This document shows positions 1 through 11,036 of a stretch of DNA of 64,000 nt, piece by piece. Both the position numbers and the translations under genes were made by a program. Source of the stretch: Grifola frondosa (lineage: Eukaryota; Basidiomycota; Agaricomycetes; Polyporales; Grifolaceae); NCBI GenBank assembly GCA_001683735.1, contig LUGG01000001.1, positions 496,001 through 560,000 on the forward strand, in the 5' to 3' direction. The notes beneath the pieces were generated by a model. The model was not told the DNA's origin. It did not search any database and was given only the letters and a program-made list of their open reading frames with translations. Numbering within the stretch: position 1 is the first letter of the stretch; every line of letters starts with the position of its first letter.

Positions 1-470
1 GCTGAAGGCAGGTCCTTGGTTGGGTCCGAAGTAGTCACCGGAGGAAGCCGTACCCGATCTGCTGCGTTGACTACCCATCGCCGGCGGTATATGGGGCATT
101 TGATGGGCCTGGTGGGCGTTGAACATCATCTGTTGGTAAGCCCATTGAGCGAACTGAACATTTGTAGGATCATAGTAAGGCATTTGTCCTTGAGTGGGAT
201 GCCCGTGCATAGGGTATGGCTGCTGATGGGGGTTTTGATAGAAGGAAGGATAAAATTGTTGGGGGAGGGGGACCATCCTGCCTGCTGCTGCTGCACTGGG
301 TAAGGATAAGGCTGCTGCTGACTGGCGGCGGAAGGAGTAGGGGAGGCGGAGTGATCGTTCGCTGGTGAAGAACGTTGGCGAGGTACGGCGGCACTGATGG
401 CGTTTGGAGAGGGCGCGTCCATTGTGTGATCTCTAGGTGGATGCCAGTCCTGAGGAGCAAGAACGGCCAT
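1..470 (-). CDS. Q/P-rich low-complexity protein, N-terminal part, cut by window edge
   Basis: Starts at the ATG at 470 (MAVLAPQDW...) and runs leftward out of the window, so only about the first 155 residues are visible. It is rich in Gln, Pro, Ser and Tyr, with no recognisable fold, signal peptide or membrane segment. The frame breaks near 258-275: upstream the frame reads PVQQQQAGWSPSP, downstream the sensible frame reads QQFYPSFYQNPHQQ and stays open to the edge. One extra C in the C-run would join them, so this looks like a one-base consensus deletion. Such regions are often disordered parts of regulatory or RNA-binding proteins, but nothing here fixes a function. Confidence 0.5.
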
Positions 471-1547
471 GGACTGCAGTTGAGCAGAAAGGCTGAAGCT
501 TACTGAAGGAGTTGAAGAGGAGATGGTCGCAGTTGCAATGCACGACGTCGGGGATGGGTTGGTCGGAAATGTAAGGAAACAGAACCGTTAGATGATATTT
601 AGCGAGTCATCAAGTGCACGCACAGAAGAGCTGGCAACTGTTTTAAGGAGAGAAGGAAAAGAATGGAAAAGGAGAGCAAGCGGGGGAAAGCCGGGAGAGG
701 ACTGTGCCCGACGCTGAGATATGGAGACTGGCCGACGACGACGACAACGACAACGACAACGAGGGCGCTCCATCCGCTCGCGACCGAGCGCGCGCCACCA
801 AATACAAATAACGGTAAATACTAATATATCCTTTCCTAATTCGATTTTCCGTTGTAATCACTCCTGCGCAGCACCCGTCGGCCGGACTGTTGCGTTGAAA
901 TTTGACGGACCGTCACGGACGTATTCCGACACAGCATGCGATCCGGATTGTCTGTGGTGGACCGGTGCGTGGTTCAGCGCGTTAATTGTGCACACCACGA
1001 TGAGCGTGCGATCTGCGCATGCTCTGTGGTGACCTCGCTGTGAGCCATCATCTGTGTCGCCTCTGTGTCGCCTGATGGTTGAAATCAATGGTATTTCTGA
1101 TACGGACGTTCTACGTTTTCGTCATGCGTTGGCCCATTGGAATCACGCCGTTTACGCTAGGCTGTTTGCGCTGGGAGACCTGCGCAACCACGTCACCAAG
1201 TTCCGACGTGTGAACATGCCCTGCGCAGACCACGTTCGTATGATCTACGCTTACGAGAGGACACACGCTTGCACACGACACATTAATGTTCTCGCCCGGT
1301 GCATGGTGCTGTGCTTGTTGAGGTGCTTTGAGGCTGTCGTGACAAAGTCGTGACTTACGGAATGTTTGCGAAGAGCCAGATCTCAGATGAATAGACATTC
1401 CCACGGTATATCTCACACCGATCGATCGTGTTCGGCAAAAATTGCCGAGAAATGTGGCGAACTTCCATCGCTGATTGTAGATTGCAACTCCCCTTCGACT
1501 GCAGTCGACTTCAGTACTACTCCCCGGTTTCGACTTTGTACTCCCTA
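471..1547. other. Intergenic region between divergent genes; GAC/AAC microsatellite
   Basis: Shared upstream region of the minus-strand Q-rich gene and the plus-strand amidase. At about 731-761 there is a trinucleotide microsatellite (GAC units passing into AAC units). ORFs here on both strands lack codon-like character or homology I can recognise. No RNA gene seen. Confidence 0.5.
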
Positions 1548-3798
1548 ATGGCACCAGTTCAGAATTGGCAGGATATTTGTGCTGCTCGAAAGAAACAGCA
1601 ACTCCAGTCCATACCCCCAAGTGGCTCATAAATCCTCCACCCTCAGATCAACGAAATGTCCAGACGGTTCCTATCACCTGTGGTCTCTTAACTACACGGG
1701 AGCTCGAGATCACTGATACCATCGATGTTGAAATTTTGTTGCACAAGTTGCGCACCGCAGAGTGGTCATCCGTGGATGTCACTACCGCATTCTACAAACG
1801 CGCGATCATAGCCCAGCAGCTAGTCAGCCCACTTTTCCCAAAAAATTCTGATGTTGGAAAATTAATCTCCACCATAGACAAATTGTCTGACAGAAATTTT
1901 TGTCGAGCGCGCAGTGGCGCGTGCGAAGGAAGTAGATGATTACCTGCGAACCACGGGCAAGGTCATCGGGCCCCTCCATGGGTTGCCCATCTCTCTCAAG
2001 GACCAGTTCTGCATCAAGGGCCTGGAGACGATTATGGGTACGCGTTCCCGCCATATCTAGAGTGGGCCCTTGATATATGAACTGTCGTGGTTCGCAGGTT
2101 ATGCAGGATGGATCGGTCGCTATGCCGAACATGATAGCGTTCTCGTCGAAATGTTGTACGAATGTGGTGCGGTTCCCTTTGTTCGCACAAATGTCCCGCA
2201 AACCTTGATGGCAAGTCATTCTATACACGTAAATGGTCAGGAGCTTATTTTGTTCTAGTGGGGCGAGACATACAATCATGTGTTCGGCCGCACCACTAAT
2301 CCTTATAATCGGTACATGACTCCGGGCGGTTCTTCAGGCGGAGAGGGCGCGCTCATTGCCATGAGAGGAAGCCCTCTCGGCGTAGGCACCGATATCGGCG
2401 GGTAAGATGACTTCTCTGCCCGCCTTATCTCCTTTCGCACCGTTAGTGGCGCTAATACGACCCGCGCAGATCTGTGCGTATACCGAGCGCTTTTTGTGGA
2501 CTCTACACGCTGTGCCCATCATATGATCGTCTTCCCTACTGCAATGCAGTCAACGTTCTGAAGGGCCAAGAGTCTATCTCATCCTCTCTCGGGCCGATGG
2601 CCAATTCTCTGTCTGCGGTCAAAATATTCACGAAGGCCATCATCGATGCCAAACCATGGCGCAAAGATCCGCTTGCAGTGCACAAGGCATGGAGTGACGG
2701 TGAATATGCCCTCTCGGAGCACGGGTCGGGAGGCAAGATGTGCTTTGCAATTATGTGGGATAACGGGGTTATCAAGCCCCACCCGCCGCTAGTGAGGGCA
2801 ATGAAGATGACAAAACTGGCGTTGGAGGCTGCTGGGAATACGGGTAGTACCCTCATTCCGAATACCAGTCCGAGTGGTCTTCTAACTTGGCTTTCTTGCT
2901 GTCAGTGATTGATTGGGAGCCGCACAGGCATCTGGAAATATACAAGAATGCTGTGCGTGCCTTATTGAGCCACTTCACTATCGTCTGTCACTGAAAGTTC
3001 CGGTCTTCCCACAGGAGACTATCTTCGCCGCTGACGAGGGTACAGGTTATCGGACAGAATGCGCCTTGTCTGGGGAACCTCTGATACAGACAATGAGGCC
3101 CTCAGTAGACGCGCACGAATACCCACTCGATGAGCCGTTCGCTAAAACCATTGTCGGGAAGGTCAAACACCTGAACGCTTACGAGGTTTGTATCACCCTC
3201 AGCCGGGCCCCTTCATCTCCAACGAACTGATCCTGATGCACATGCATGGAAGCTCTGGAAGCTGCACGAGGAAAAGCGCGCGCTACGCAAGTCGCATCTC
3301 GACCACTGGGAGGCCACTGTGGCCCGAACGGGCACTGGCCGGCCTGTTGATGCGATCATTAGCCCGGCGGTTGCGTGTGCAGCGTGTCCGCACGGTTGCA
3401 ATTCGCACGTATTGCTTCTGCATTGAATATGCACTCGCGTGCCAGCTAACAATGATGATCGTGCCCCCGCAGTGATGCATTCTACACGACGTTCTGTAAC
3501 ATACTCAACTATCCCTCCGCGGTGTTCCCGGTGACTTTTGCGGATGCGGAGCTTGACAAGGTCCAGCCGCCACACGAGTTTCGAAACCATGAGGACGAGG
3601 CTATCTACAAGCTATGTATGTATATCTGCAAGCGTTACGTTTAGGGTTCAATGCTTACAAACGATACATGTGCTAGATGTACCGGAATTGTTCCATGGCC
3701 TCCCGGTTGGTCTCCAGCTCATCGGTCGCACGCAAGAGGAAGAGGCGGTAATTGCTATGACAGAAGTTGTGGACCGAGCTTTGAGAGAGTCGAAGTAA
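1548..3798 (+). CDS. Amidase (acetamidase / amidase-signature family)
   Basis: Ten exons give an amidase-signature hydrolase of about 550 residues that would hydrolyse a C-N amide bond, probably cytosolic. The catalytic triad is visible: Lys in GLPISLKDQF, the cis-Ser/Ser pair in TPGGSSGGEGALIA and in GTDIGGSVRIPSAFCG. The C-terminal LFHGLPVGLQLIGRTQEEE is also typical of the family. Introns: 1823-1877, 2038-2097, 2211-2258, 2402-2469, 2844-2905, 2953-3014, 3186-3252, 3405-3472 and 3616-3676; those at 2211 and 3405 begin with GC rather than GT. After the start (MAPVQNWQDICAARKK) the frame breaks at the C-run 1614-1618; one more C restores SIPPKWLI. I infer a consensus error, since every other exon is clean. 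Confidence 0.88.
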
Positions 3799-3934
3799 GT
3801 GCGGATAATTGGAAAACAGTTGGGCCGAAGGTATCTACGACAAGGTTTCAAACGGTGGAAGAGACTCGGATATCCGATTCATCGCTTCTATGAAGGTAAG
3901 TGATCTATACATAGGATGTATTGCACGCATAAGG

Positions 3935-4578
3935 GGAAAAGTCTATTGAGAAACCCCCGTGGGAAAAGAAACCCCTCCTTCTGTTGAGAAACCCGGGTTT
4001 CTCAATGTAAAGACCTCTAACACCTCGAAAATGAGCATTCACTGGAGGCAGTACTTGGCTGCTCGAGGACGAATAAATCTTGTCAAACTTGTCAACATTT
4101 TGTGTTTCCAACATATTCGACATGCCAGAATGGCATAAATCAAAAACATTTCGACGCAATCGCGGCTCGACTCAAGTACTGTGTAACACTCTGCTGTGTT
4201 GGTATGTTCACACACTCTTCCCAGAATGGTAATGAGACTTTGAGGACGAGAAATTTGCCAAGTTCCTCATCTTCATCTTGCTCCATGATGGGAATTCACT
4301 CATGATATCTTCCAATTAAACTTTTATTCTCCTCAGCTTCAATGTTGTCTCTTGGATTCCTGAGATTTCACTGAGGGCCGCGGCGCGTTGAATTGCATCG
4401 ATGTGTACCACATTAAGTAATTAGCGTCTATTTTTATTCGAAGGCGCCCAACAAGCAGTTCACGGGGGACGACCCTTGTTTAGAAACCCATCCTAATTAT
4501 TTTGTGAGGGGGTTTCTGCTTAGTCATCGAGAAACCCCAGGGTTTCTCCAGGCACGGGGTTTCTCAATAGACTCTGCC
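3935..4578. mobile_element. Non-autonomous MULE-like MITE with 9-bp target duplication
   Basis: A 644-bp element flanked by the direct repeat CGCATAAGG at 3926-3934 and 4579-4587. Its ends form an imperfect terminal inverted repeat of about 23-26 bp starting GG (core AGTCTATTGAGAAACCCC, two mismatches). A 9-bp duplication with GG-starting ends fits Mutator-like elements. GAGAAACCC and its complement recur inside both ends, including a 22-bp perfect palindrome near 3993-4014. No transposase ORF. It sits in the shared 3' region of the convergent amidase and FAD oxidoreductase genes. Confidence 0.8.
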
Positions 4579-4638
4579 CGCATAAGGATGTTATACAGTT
4601 GTGAAGAACACGGTGAGATTTCCGACCATAAGTATAGC

Positions 4639-6538
4639 CTAAAGAAAACGAGCTATCAAGTCGTCTACATTAGCAGCCTTCCACCGCTTCTCTGTGACGC
4701 GCAAAATATCTGGGAACCAGGAATCCAACTCGTCCTCCTTATCAGCGCTCACCATAAAGGCAAGTGCTTTGCCGCTCATCCAGGCATGCGCCATTCCTTC
4801 ACCCGTGTATCCTGCAGCGATCCACTCACCCGGAGCAGCAGTGATGGTCTTCTTCTTCGCGTCCAATACAGGCGCGGATGCGAGCGGAGGCGGTTCACGA
4901 CCAGATACCTTTCCCAGGCAGCCGTCCAACCCAAGGCAACCCGTCAACTGAGATGCCAAGGACCCCGCTCCATTGTGCCTTTGTCCGTCCTTGACTCCAT
5001 GAAACGTCTCCCTCCTGCTCCGCAGGCGTCTTCTCCGCGCCCCAGTTAGCATGCCCAAAATAAAGCGGCAGCGCGCCGGCGAGATGGCTCTGTGCGCCGA
5101 GATTGCAGATCCCGTCGTCCGTGAGGCCGAGCTCCGGCAAAGAGCCATCGCAGGACTGAGCCCACCCGCCGCCAAACATCAGCTCGTGTTCACCCGACGT
5201 GAGTTGAGTGAGATAATCATATCCTTTAGCACCGCGGTAAAACACGAACGAACGGTACCCATCGAGTGTGGTTGGGCTGAGAGACCTCCCTGGGCGCTGG
5301 GCGGACATGTTCCCCCGCGCTGGGATAATCTTCTCACGCATGGGCTCGAGAAGATGAGAGCACCACCCGTTGGTGGCGTGGATGACATGAGAAGCCATAA
5401 CCACCCCTAGCGGTGTGTTCACCGCGTAAAAAGGAGATGACGAAGATGGAGGAGCTATGGAGGTACACGGCGTTTGGGTAGCAAGGTGAAAGCTATTGGA
5501 TCTTGTATCAGTAGATTGGTTGCGATATATAATTGTGACACCTACGTTTCGGAGTATCGATCCAGTAAGATTGATAACAGTGATGTAACGAAGCGATACG
5601 GATGCATAGCTCCCCCATCATTCGATATACAACCCGCTGTCTCATTCGATAAATGATATCTCTGTGTTCGACTTGAGAACTGCATTTAAATACGGAATAA
5701 CACCAGAACTGTCGTCCTCAACGAAGAGCGACAAAATCCAGGTTCTACGGATCTCGGAAGACCTAGAAAAGTAAGAGTAGTGCGCACTGGTGTGAAGGAG
5801 CTACCCCTTACATCCCCGTGCGCACATTGCCTACTTCCCTAGCGCCACCGAGTCCAGGAGGAACAAAAGACATACCTCAATAGCCTCCTTGCTGTCATAA
5901 CAATTGAAGCTGCTGGCTTCTGACGGCATATCCGACTGCCACGCTGCAAGGTTTTGCTTCGCAACCGCGAAGCTAATTGGGCATGTGAACACGTCGAGGT
6001 GTTCGATTTCACGACACTGCGACTCTTTCAGGATGTCCTCAGTCGCAGCAATTTGGATGAATTCCCGAATGTGCGCTTGGCGAAAGCGAATCATGGACTT
6101 CGCCATAGGTTCTCCAAACTTCTCTTTCAACTCGCTATAGTCATGATAAAGTGGCGGATTGACGTGTCCACCGTTGCTACAAAGAGCGTGATGAATAGAA
6201 CAATAAGAAGGGGCGAGGTGCTTACCGACCGGTTGCCCCTGAACAAACGTCGCGAGCTTCAAGCATGATCACATTTAGAGGACTTCCAGTGGTCAAGAGA
6301 TTATATGCAAAGGAAGTGCCAGTGATACCCGAACCGATGATAACAACATCTGCATGTGTGGGAGAGAGGGGGATTCTGATGGAATGAGCGCTGCAGGGAC
6401 CGTCCAGAATGGCAGAGTGGACTTTACGACCGGAAGACCGGGGGATGTGGCGAATCGTTTGGTAAGTGTATCGTATGTCTCGCTGAGGCGCATAGTGGCC
6501 TGCAACACTAATTTAGCCTTGGAGACGACGTTGCCCAT
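4639..6538 (-). CDS. FAD-dependent oxidoreductase (DAO superfamily)
   Basis: Four exons encode a flavoprotein of the D-amino-acid-oxidase fold, which oxidises amines or amino acids; the substrate cannot be read from sequence. The N-terminal dinucleotide-binding motif is VVIIGSGITGTSFAYNLL, followed by ATGRNGGH. The C-terminal FAD-contact region reads GEWIAAGYTGEGMAHAW. The start MGNVVSKAK at 6538 is preferred to an in-frame ATG at 6619 because the family begins this way. Introns: 6177-6225, 5662-5875 (214 nt, unusually long here) and 5502-5545. The frame slips at the G-run 6360-6362 (one base short) and at 4911-4916 (one base too many). Convergent with the amidase, with a MITE between their 3' ends. 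Confidence 0.8.
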
Positions 6539-6847
6539 GGCTGCGATTGTGAGAACTGGTCCGTCTCCCGGGAGTCCAGCACTTATATATCTCTGCAATG
6601 ACATATAAGCACACGGCAACAGCGAGGCTACGGCGGTCGAAGTCAGAGCAATTAATGCACGCTATGCCGTGGCAGCAGCATGTCGCAGAAAATTGTCATT
6701 GGATGTACAATGCTGAATGAGATAAGGACTGGGTCGGGTCTCGGAATTCCTCCCTTCGCCGACATCGAAGGCGCTTCGAACTCCCATGCATCGTGACTAA
6801 CAATGTAATCTTACACTCATATCGCATGTAAAGAGTCTCTTTCGACC
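6539..6847. other. Intergenic region, nothing recognised
   Basis: Short spacer between the 3' end of the MSH4-like gene and the start of the FAD oxidoreductase, both on the minus strand. No ORF, repeat or RNA structure that I can support. Confidence 0.4.
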
Positions 6848-9800
6848 TTACAGCGTATCATGCAGAACCTTCGTGATATCTTTTTGGAATCGGGCGAGAT
6901 AAGCGGCGAGTTCTTCATTTGGTAAAGAGGAGTGGTTTAGCGCCTGCGTAAGTTGCGTGCGAAGCTGCAGCAAGGAGATATCAGGAGCTGCGGGTGACTC
7001 ATAGAAATATGAAGCAGAATTTGACCCTGAGGAGAGCTTTGCGTCGAATAGAAATCTTGTTTGTTCTGCTTTCTTGCTGATCGCGTTCTTCGAGAGAAGT
7101 AACTCTCTGCCACTCTTCTTGCCTCATTCAAAACGTCATCTGGCAAGTCGGCTAGCCTCGCGAGATCCAAGCCTGATTGTGGATCTTCGTTAGCACGGGA
7201 AAAATCGGGGGAGACTTAACGGAACCGTAGTGATCTGCAGCTTCAGGGGCCCCATCGATGATCCTACATACCGAATGTGAGATAGGTCAAATCATCGCTC
7301 TTGAACGACGTACTTATATTGGAAAGTGATGCCAAAGTCTGACGTGGTTTGACGAGATTTCTATAAATCGTCGTTCAGACCCAGTCCGCTGATCCTGTTC
7401 AATATCGGGCCAAGTATACCTGGACAGCGAGGTGCAAGCTATCACGAAGCATTACTTCTCATATTGAAATGTTATATCTCGGAATACTCACTTAACTACG
7501 GAGGGTTGACGTGACAAAGTGGTGGTGAGTTCATTGAAATGGCTAGGGAAACAGACAAAGCGTGAGTATAGCAAGACAGCAGACACGTTGCAAGAATTCT
7601 ACGTTGCAAAGAACACGTATGACTGTCCCACAGAATTACATCAATGGATGACAAAAGAATGTGTAAAAACTTTATAACTTGCCTTCAACTTGATCAGAGA
7701 TTCAGCGATGGCATGGGAAATACCAATTCCTTCTCTGGTGGAGGTCCCACGTCCCACTTCGTCGACGAGCACAAGCGAGTCGGAGGTTGCAAGCCCTTGT
7801 GGCGTATCAGCATGTAACCATGAAGATACAATATTCAAGCAAACCTAGGATCATCGCCGAGGAAGCCATTTCATTAGCAAAAGTACTCAAGCTTTTCTCA
7901 ATATCGTCATCATTTGACAGTCGAGAAAGAAGTGCATCGTGAATCCTGAAGAGTGCACAAATCAAACATCGCAGATAGAGATTTCTTGAAATCATCTACC
8001 TGAAGCTGCCATATTCTGCAGGGACGAAGCACCCGCACATTGCCATTGTGGTGAGTAATCCAATTTGCCGGAGGTATGTGCTCTTTCCTGTTTGTAGAGT
8101 TAGGTATTTGCTCTAGGAATCGAGTTAAGGACTGACCTGACATACTATTTTATCTATTAGTGATATCGTGGTGAAAAGAAAAGGCTGAACACACTTTGGT
8201 CCCTGGACGATCTGGAACGATGATGCCTCGCAGCAATAAACATCATTAGGCACCATGGCTCCAGCTGACTGTACAGACTCCAAGACTGGGTGTCGACCTG
8301 CCTTGATAGCGAGCGTCCCAGTAAATTCGGGTCGAACTAAAGCGTCCTGAATGAAAAGGGATCGTTTTGAATGACGCAATAATTTACCATAGTTTCGAAC
8401 TGCTCATGCGATGAGGGTCAACAAACACTGCAGTCATCAAGATACATTCAACTTACGGATAGAAGCATGGGCAAAAGACCACAATACATCGAGTAGTGCG
8501 ACCGCTTCGGATGCTTTATACAGAGCTCCAATGTCTACCACGACCTCCGTAGTTAGGTCTTGGATGATCCTGATAGGAAGGTGTGAGATATCTGACATCC
8601 AGCTGGAAGAGATAATGACTAACTTGTCGCTAAGAATCAATGTTTCATCTAATGCATCCTTCATCCGAGCATTCCGTTTCTTCTATAACGGCAGCTTAAT
8701 GAAATGCTTCTCAACCTAATTGATGTGGCTTACCAGCTCCACACTAGAGAATATCCATCGTCCCTTCTGCATTGTCACATTTACGAACCCTCTAGGCAAT
8801 TCGCCCTCGAGGTCGCTTTTCTTGAGCGCGAACACAAAACCCGTATCTTGGTAGATGAGGGTCAGTGGTATATTGAATTGCTGGGAGAGGCTATTTCTCA
8901 AGGTGTAGATGTCACCAACGTTCTCCTTGTACGTTTCGCGAGCAACATCAAGGAGACGGTTATAGTTGGCCTTGGTTCCGCAAGGTCGTCAGCAACTATC
9001 AATTCGCTCATTCACGATGTAACCATACTTTGACAGCATATACACGGGCATTCACTGCATTGACACCACCCTACATTTGGGTTAGTAAGGAGCATGTTGA
9101 ATGAAAATAGTATATACCTTGGCTGGAGTGGCTTGCTCATTAAGACCGTTGCCTACGAGTTGCGCGATCTTACCAAGTCGTTCATCCATAATCATCTGCA
9201 TAGATGAAATCTACAGTAGTGCTTGACAAACAAGCACGAAGCCGCATACCTCTCTGATAATTTGCAATAATTGCGACCTACTGCCAGCAAGAGCTTTAGC
9301 TAGCAAAGGTAAAGCCTGAACAATATCACGTAAATTGAGCATCTGAGAGACTCGTGCAGATGCAGGCTTGGCGGTGCTGCTGTATTCTCGGGCGTCTGAA
9401 GCAGCTAACTATCGCAACAATCAGAAGAACATAACGCTAGGGAAGAAGAAGCTCACTGCGGAGATCAACTTATCAAAGTCGAGCTTGTTCAGGGTTTTCA
9501 AGGCATTCTTGATTTCATTGAACCGTTCCTCTGACTGGATCAATTCTGCAGAAGCGTCACTTCAAGCCGTAGCACATGAGCATGTCAACTACCTTCAACA
9601 ACATCTAAGCGTGCCTCTAAGGCAGACTTCACTGTGTGCACGATCAGTTGCATCCTCTCAACAGAATCATGTGGCCACTACCAGTAATTGGAGAGAGGAT
9701 ATTGACTCGCAGCAGACGTGCACCCATGGCAGTATACGAGTGGTTCAGTAGACTTAAGGATGAGTAAGGGAGTCATTAGCGTCTCCGAATCATCAGGAAA

Positions 9801-10692
9801 TATGATACTCACCCAAACAATGATGGGCGCATTTCCTGTTCGACATGTTGCCAATAACTCCAAATTGCGTGCTGTTTCTGGATCGATCATCATGGTACCT
9901 TCCACTTGTGTATATCGTATGAGCAACGAGCATGCCGAGAAGCGAGTATTCAGTTTCAGTTCAGCGTGTTTAAAGAGAGCGCTTGCTGCCGAAAGCGCAT
10001 AGTATCTGTGATATCATCGTATATTTTAACAGTTTTGAAACGATCGTGACATCATGCATATACTTTCTTGTTCGAAACTGCAACCAATATAGCTGCTCTC
10101 TCATCATCTTCGACGGTGAGTTGGTTGACAAATTCAAGTCCTGAGGTAAGATTAGCGAGAGAAATCGCTAAATATGTGGGGATTTACCAGCATTTTCGTT
10201 CCAGAACTTTCTCATCACAGGTTGGATCGGTACAGTGTCAAATTCTTCCATCATGCACTGGACGAGAAGGGATGTTGTCGACGGTTTCTTCCCGCCAGAT
10301 GCTGACCAGACATCAGATATAGAAAGGAACGTGTCTGGAACGAGAATCAAAGACGGAGAATGAAGATGTAGTTGATGCAATGTCTTCACGTATGTAGGAC
10401 AATCCGCGAGCTACGACGACGATCAGTGGTAAGGCTATGGAAGAGTTGTGCAATGGATACTTGGATGAGTGCGACTCTGCCTGTATCCTTATCGAGAGCA
10501 GCCATCCCAACTTCCCTTCCCACACCCTTCCTTCCAACACTGCAACAATATAATTCGATTCATGTCTTGTGGAAGCTGCGGTTTGAGGACGCGCAGTTGC
10601 TGGTCGAGATTGAGCGGTCCATGGGCGAGAGACACCGGTAGTAGGCCGCGACGATAAATGTTTCCCGAAAAAGACCGGGACACAGCCGACAT
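6848..10692 (-). CDS. MSH4: MutS homolog MSH4 (meiotic crossover factor)
   Basis: MSH4 pairs with MSH5 to stabilise recombination intermediates in meiosis and lacks the mismatch-recognition domain. The spliced product of about 800 residues reads [16 protein letters not shown] near the start, [17 protein letters not shown] before the ATPase, Walker [16 protein letters not shown], Walker [14 protein letters not shown] and VFFATHFNELT. The end is [17 protein letters not shown] place 24 introns, among them a GC-AG intron (7623-7682), and exons of 8 nt (8137-8144), 12 nt (8388-8399) and 19 nt (7420-7438). The frame needs one more G at about 10664-10666, 10525-10527, 9851-9852 and 9812-9814, and an AG dinucleotide near 7103-7108. 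The start [10 protein letters not shown] at 10692 depends on the first of these. Either a poor consensus or a decaying gene. Confidence 0.85.
8137..8144 (-). other. MSH4: 8-nt microexon of MSH4 inside the Walker A motif
   Basis: Minus-strand TATGTCAG lies between a 50-nt intron (8145-8194, GT...ATAG with branch-like CACTAAT) and a 49-nt intron (8088-8136, GT...ACAG). Joining the flanking exons through it gives [15 protein letters not shown] in frame; leaving it out destroys the P-loop. Frame and motif agree exactly. Confidence 0.85.
8388..8399 (-). other. MSH4: 12-nt microexon of MSH4
   Basis: Minus-strand TTCGAAACTATG lies between introns 8400-8456 and 8337-8387. It joins ASI to [12 protein letters not shown] as SILRNYVRPEF, the conserved wording before the ATPase domain in MSH4 proteins. 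The alternative acceptor in the last intron would add three residues and break the frame. Confidence 0.75.
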
Positions 10693-11036
10693 TTGGAACG
10701 AGTATGTACGGAGTGAACGACGAACGTGGATGGGATGAATCTGCGTATCGAGGTATAAATCGAAGGCGAATCGCGATCGCGACGCGTACAATATCATCAA
10801 TGTACATACGCTCAGAGGATCACGTGTGCGCATCATTGCATCTCAAGCGCCCAAGCGTGCTATGAAGAAAAAAATACCTACAAAATCGAAACATATAATA
10901 TTCAGGTGAATCAATCCAGTGAGAAACAACTCCGCACATATTCTCGAGATACACATTTCATTCATAAATGCTGTCAAGCATACGTCATGCATAAGTGCTA
11001 TCTCCCGGATATAGAAGGAATTCCGAACGGAACACC
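10693..11036. other. Intergenic region upstream of MSH4
   Basis: Spacer of 344 bp between two minus-strand genes; it must hold the VPS72 3' end and the MSH4 promoter. I see no distinct regulatory motif. Confidence 0.4.

Noticed and set aside
1111..1629. 172-codon minus-strand ORF upstream of the amidase
   Set aside because: It runs antisense through the amidase start and shows no domain or codon pattern; taken as chance.
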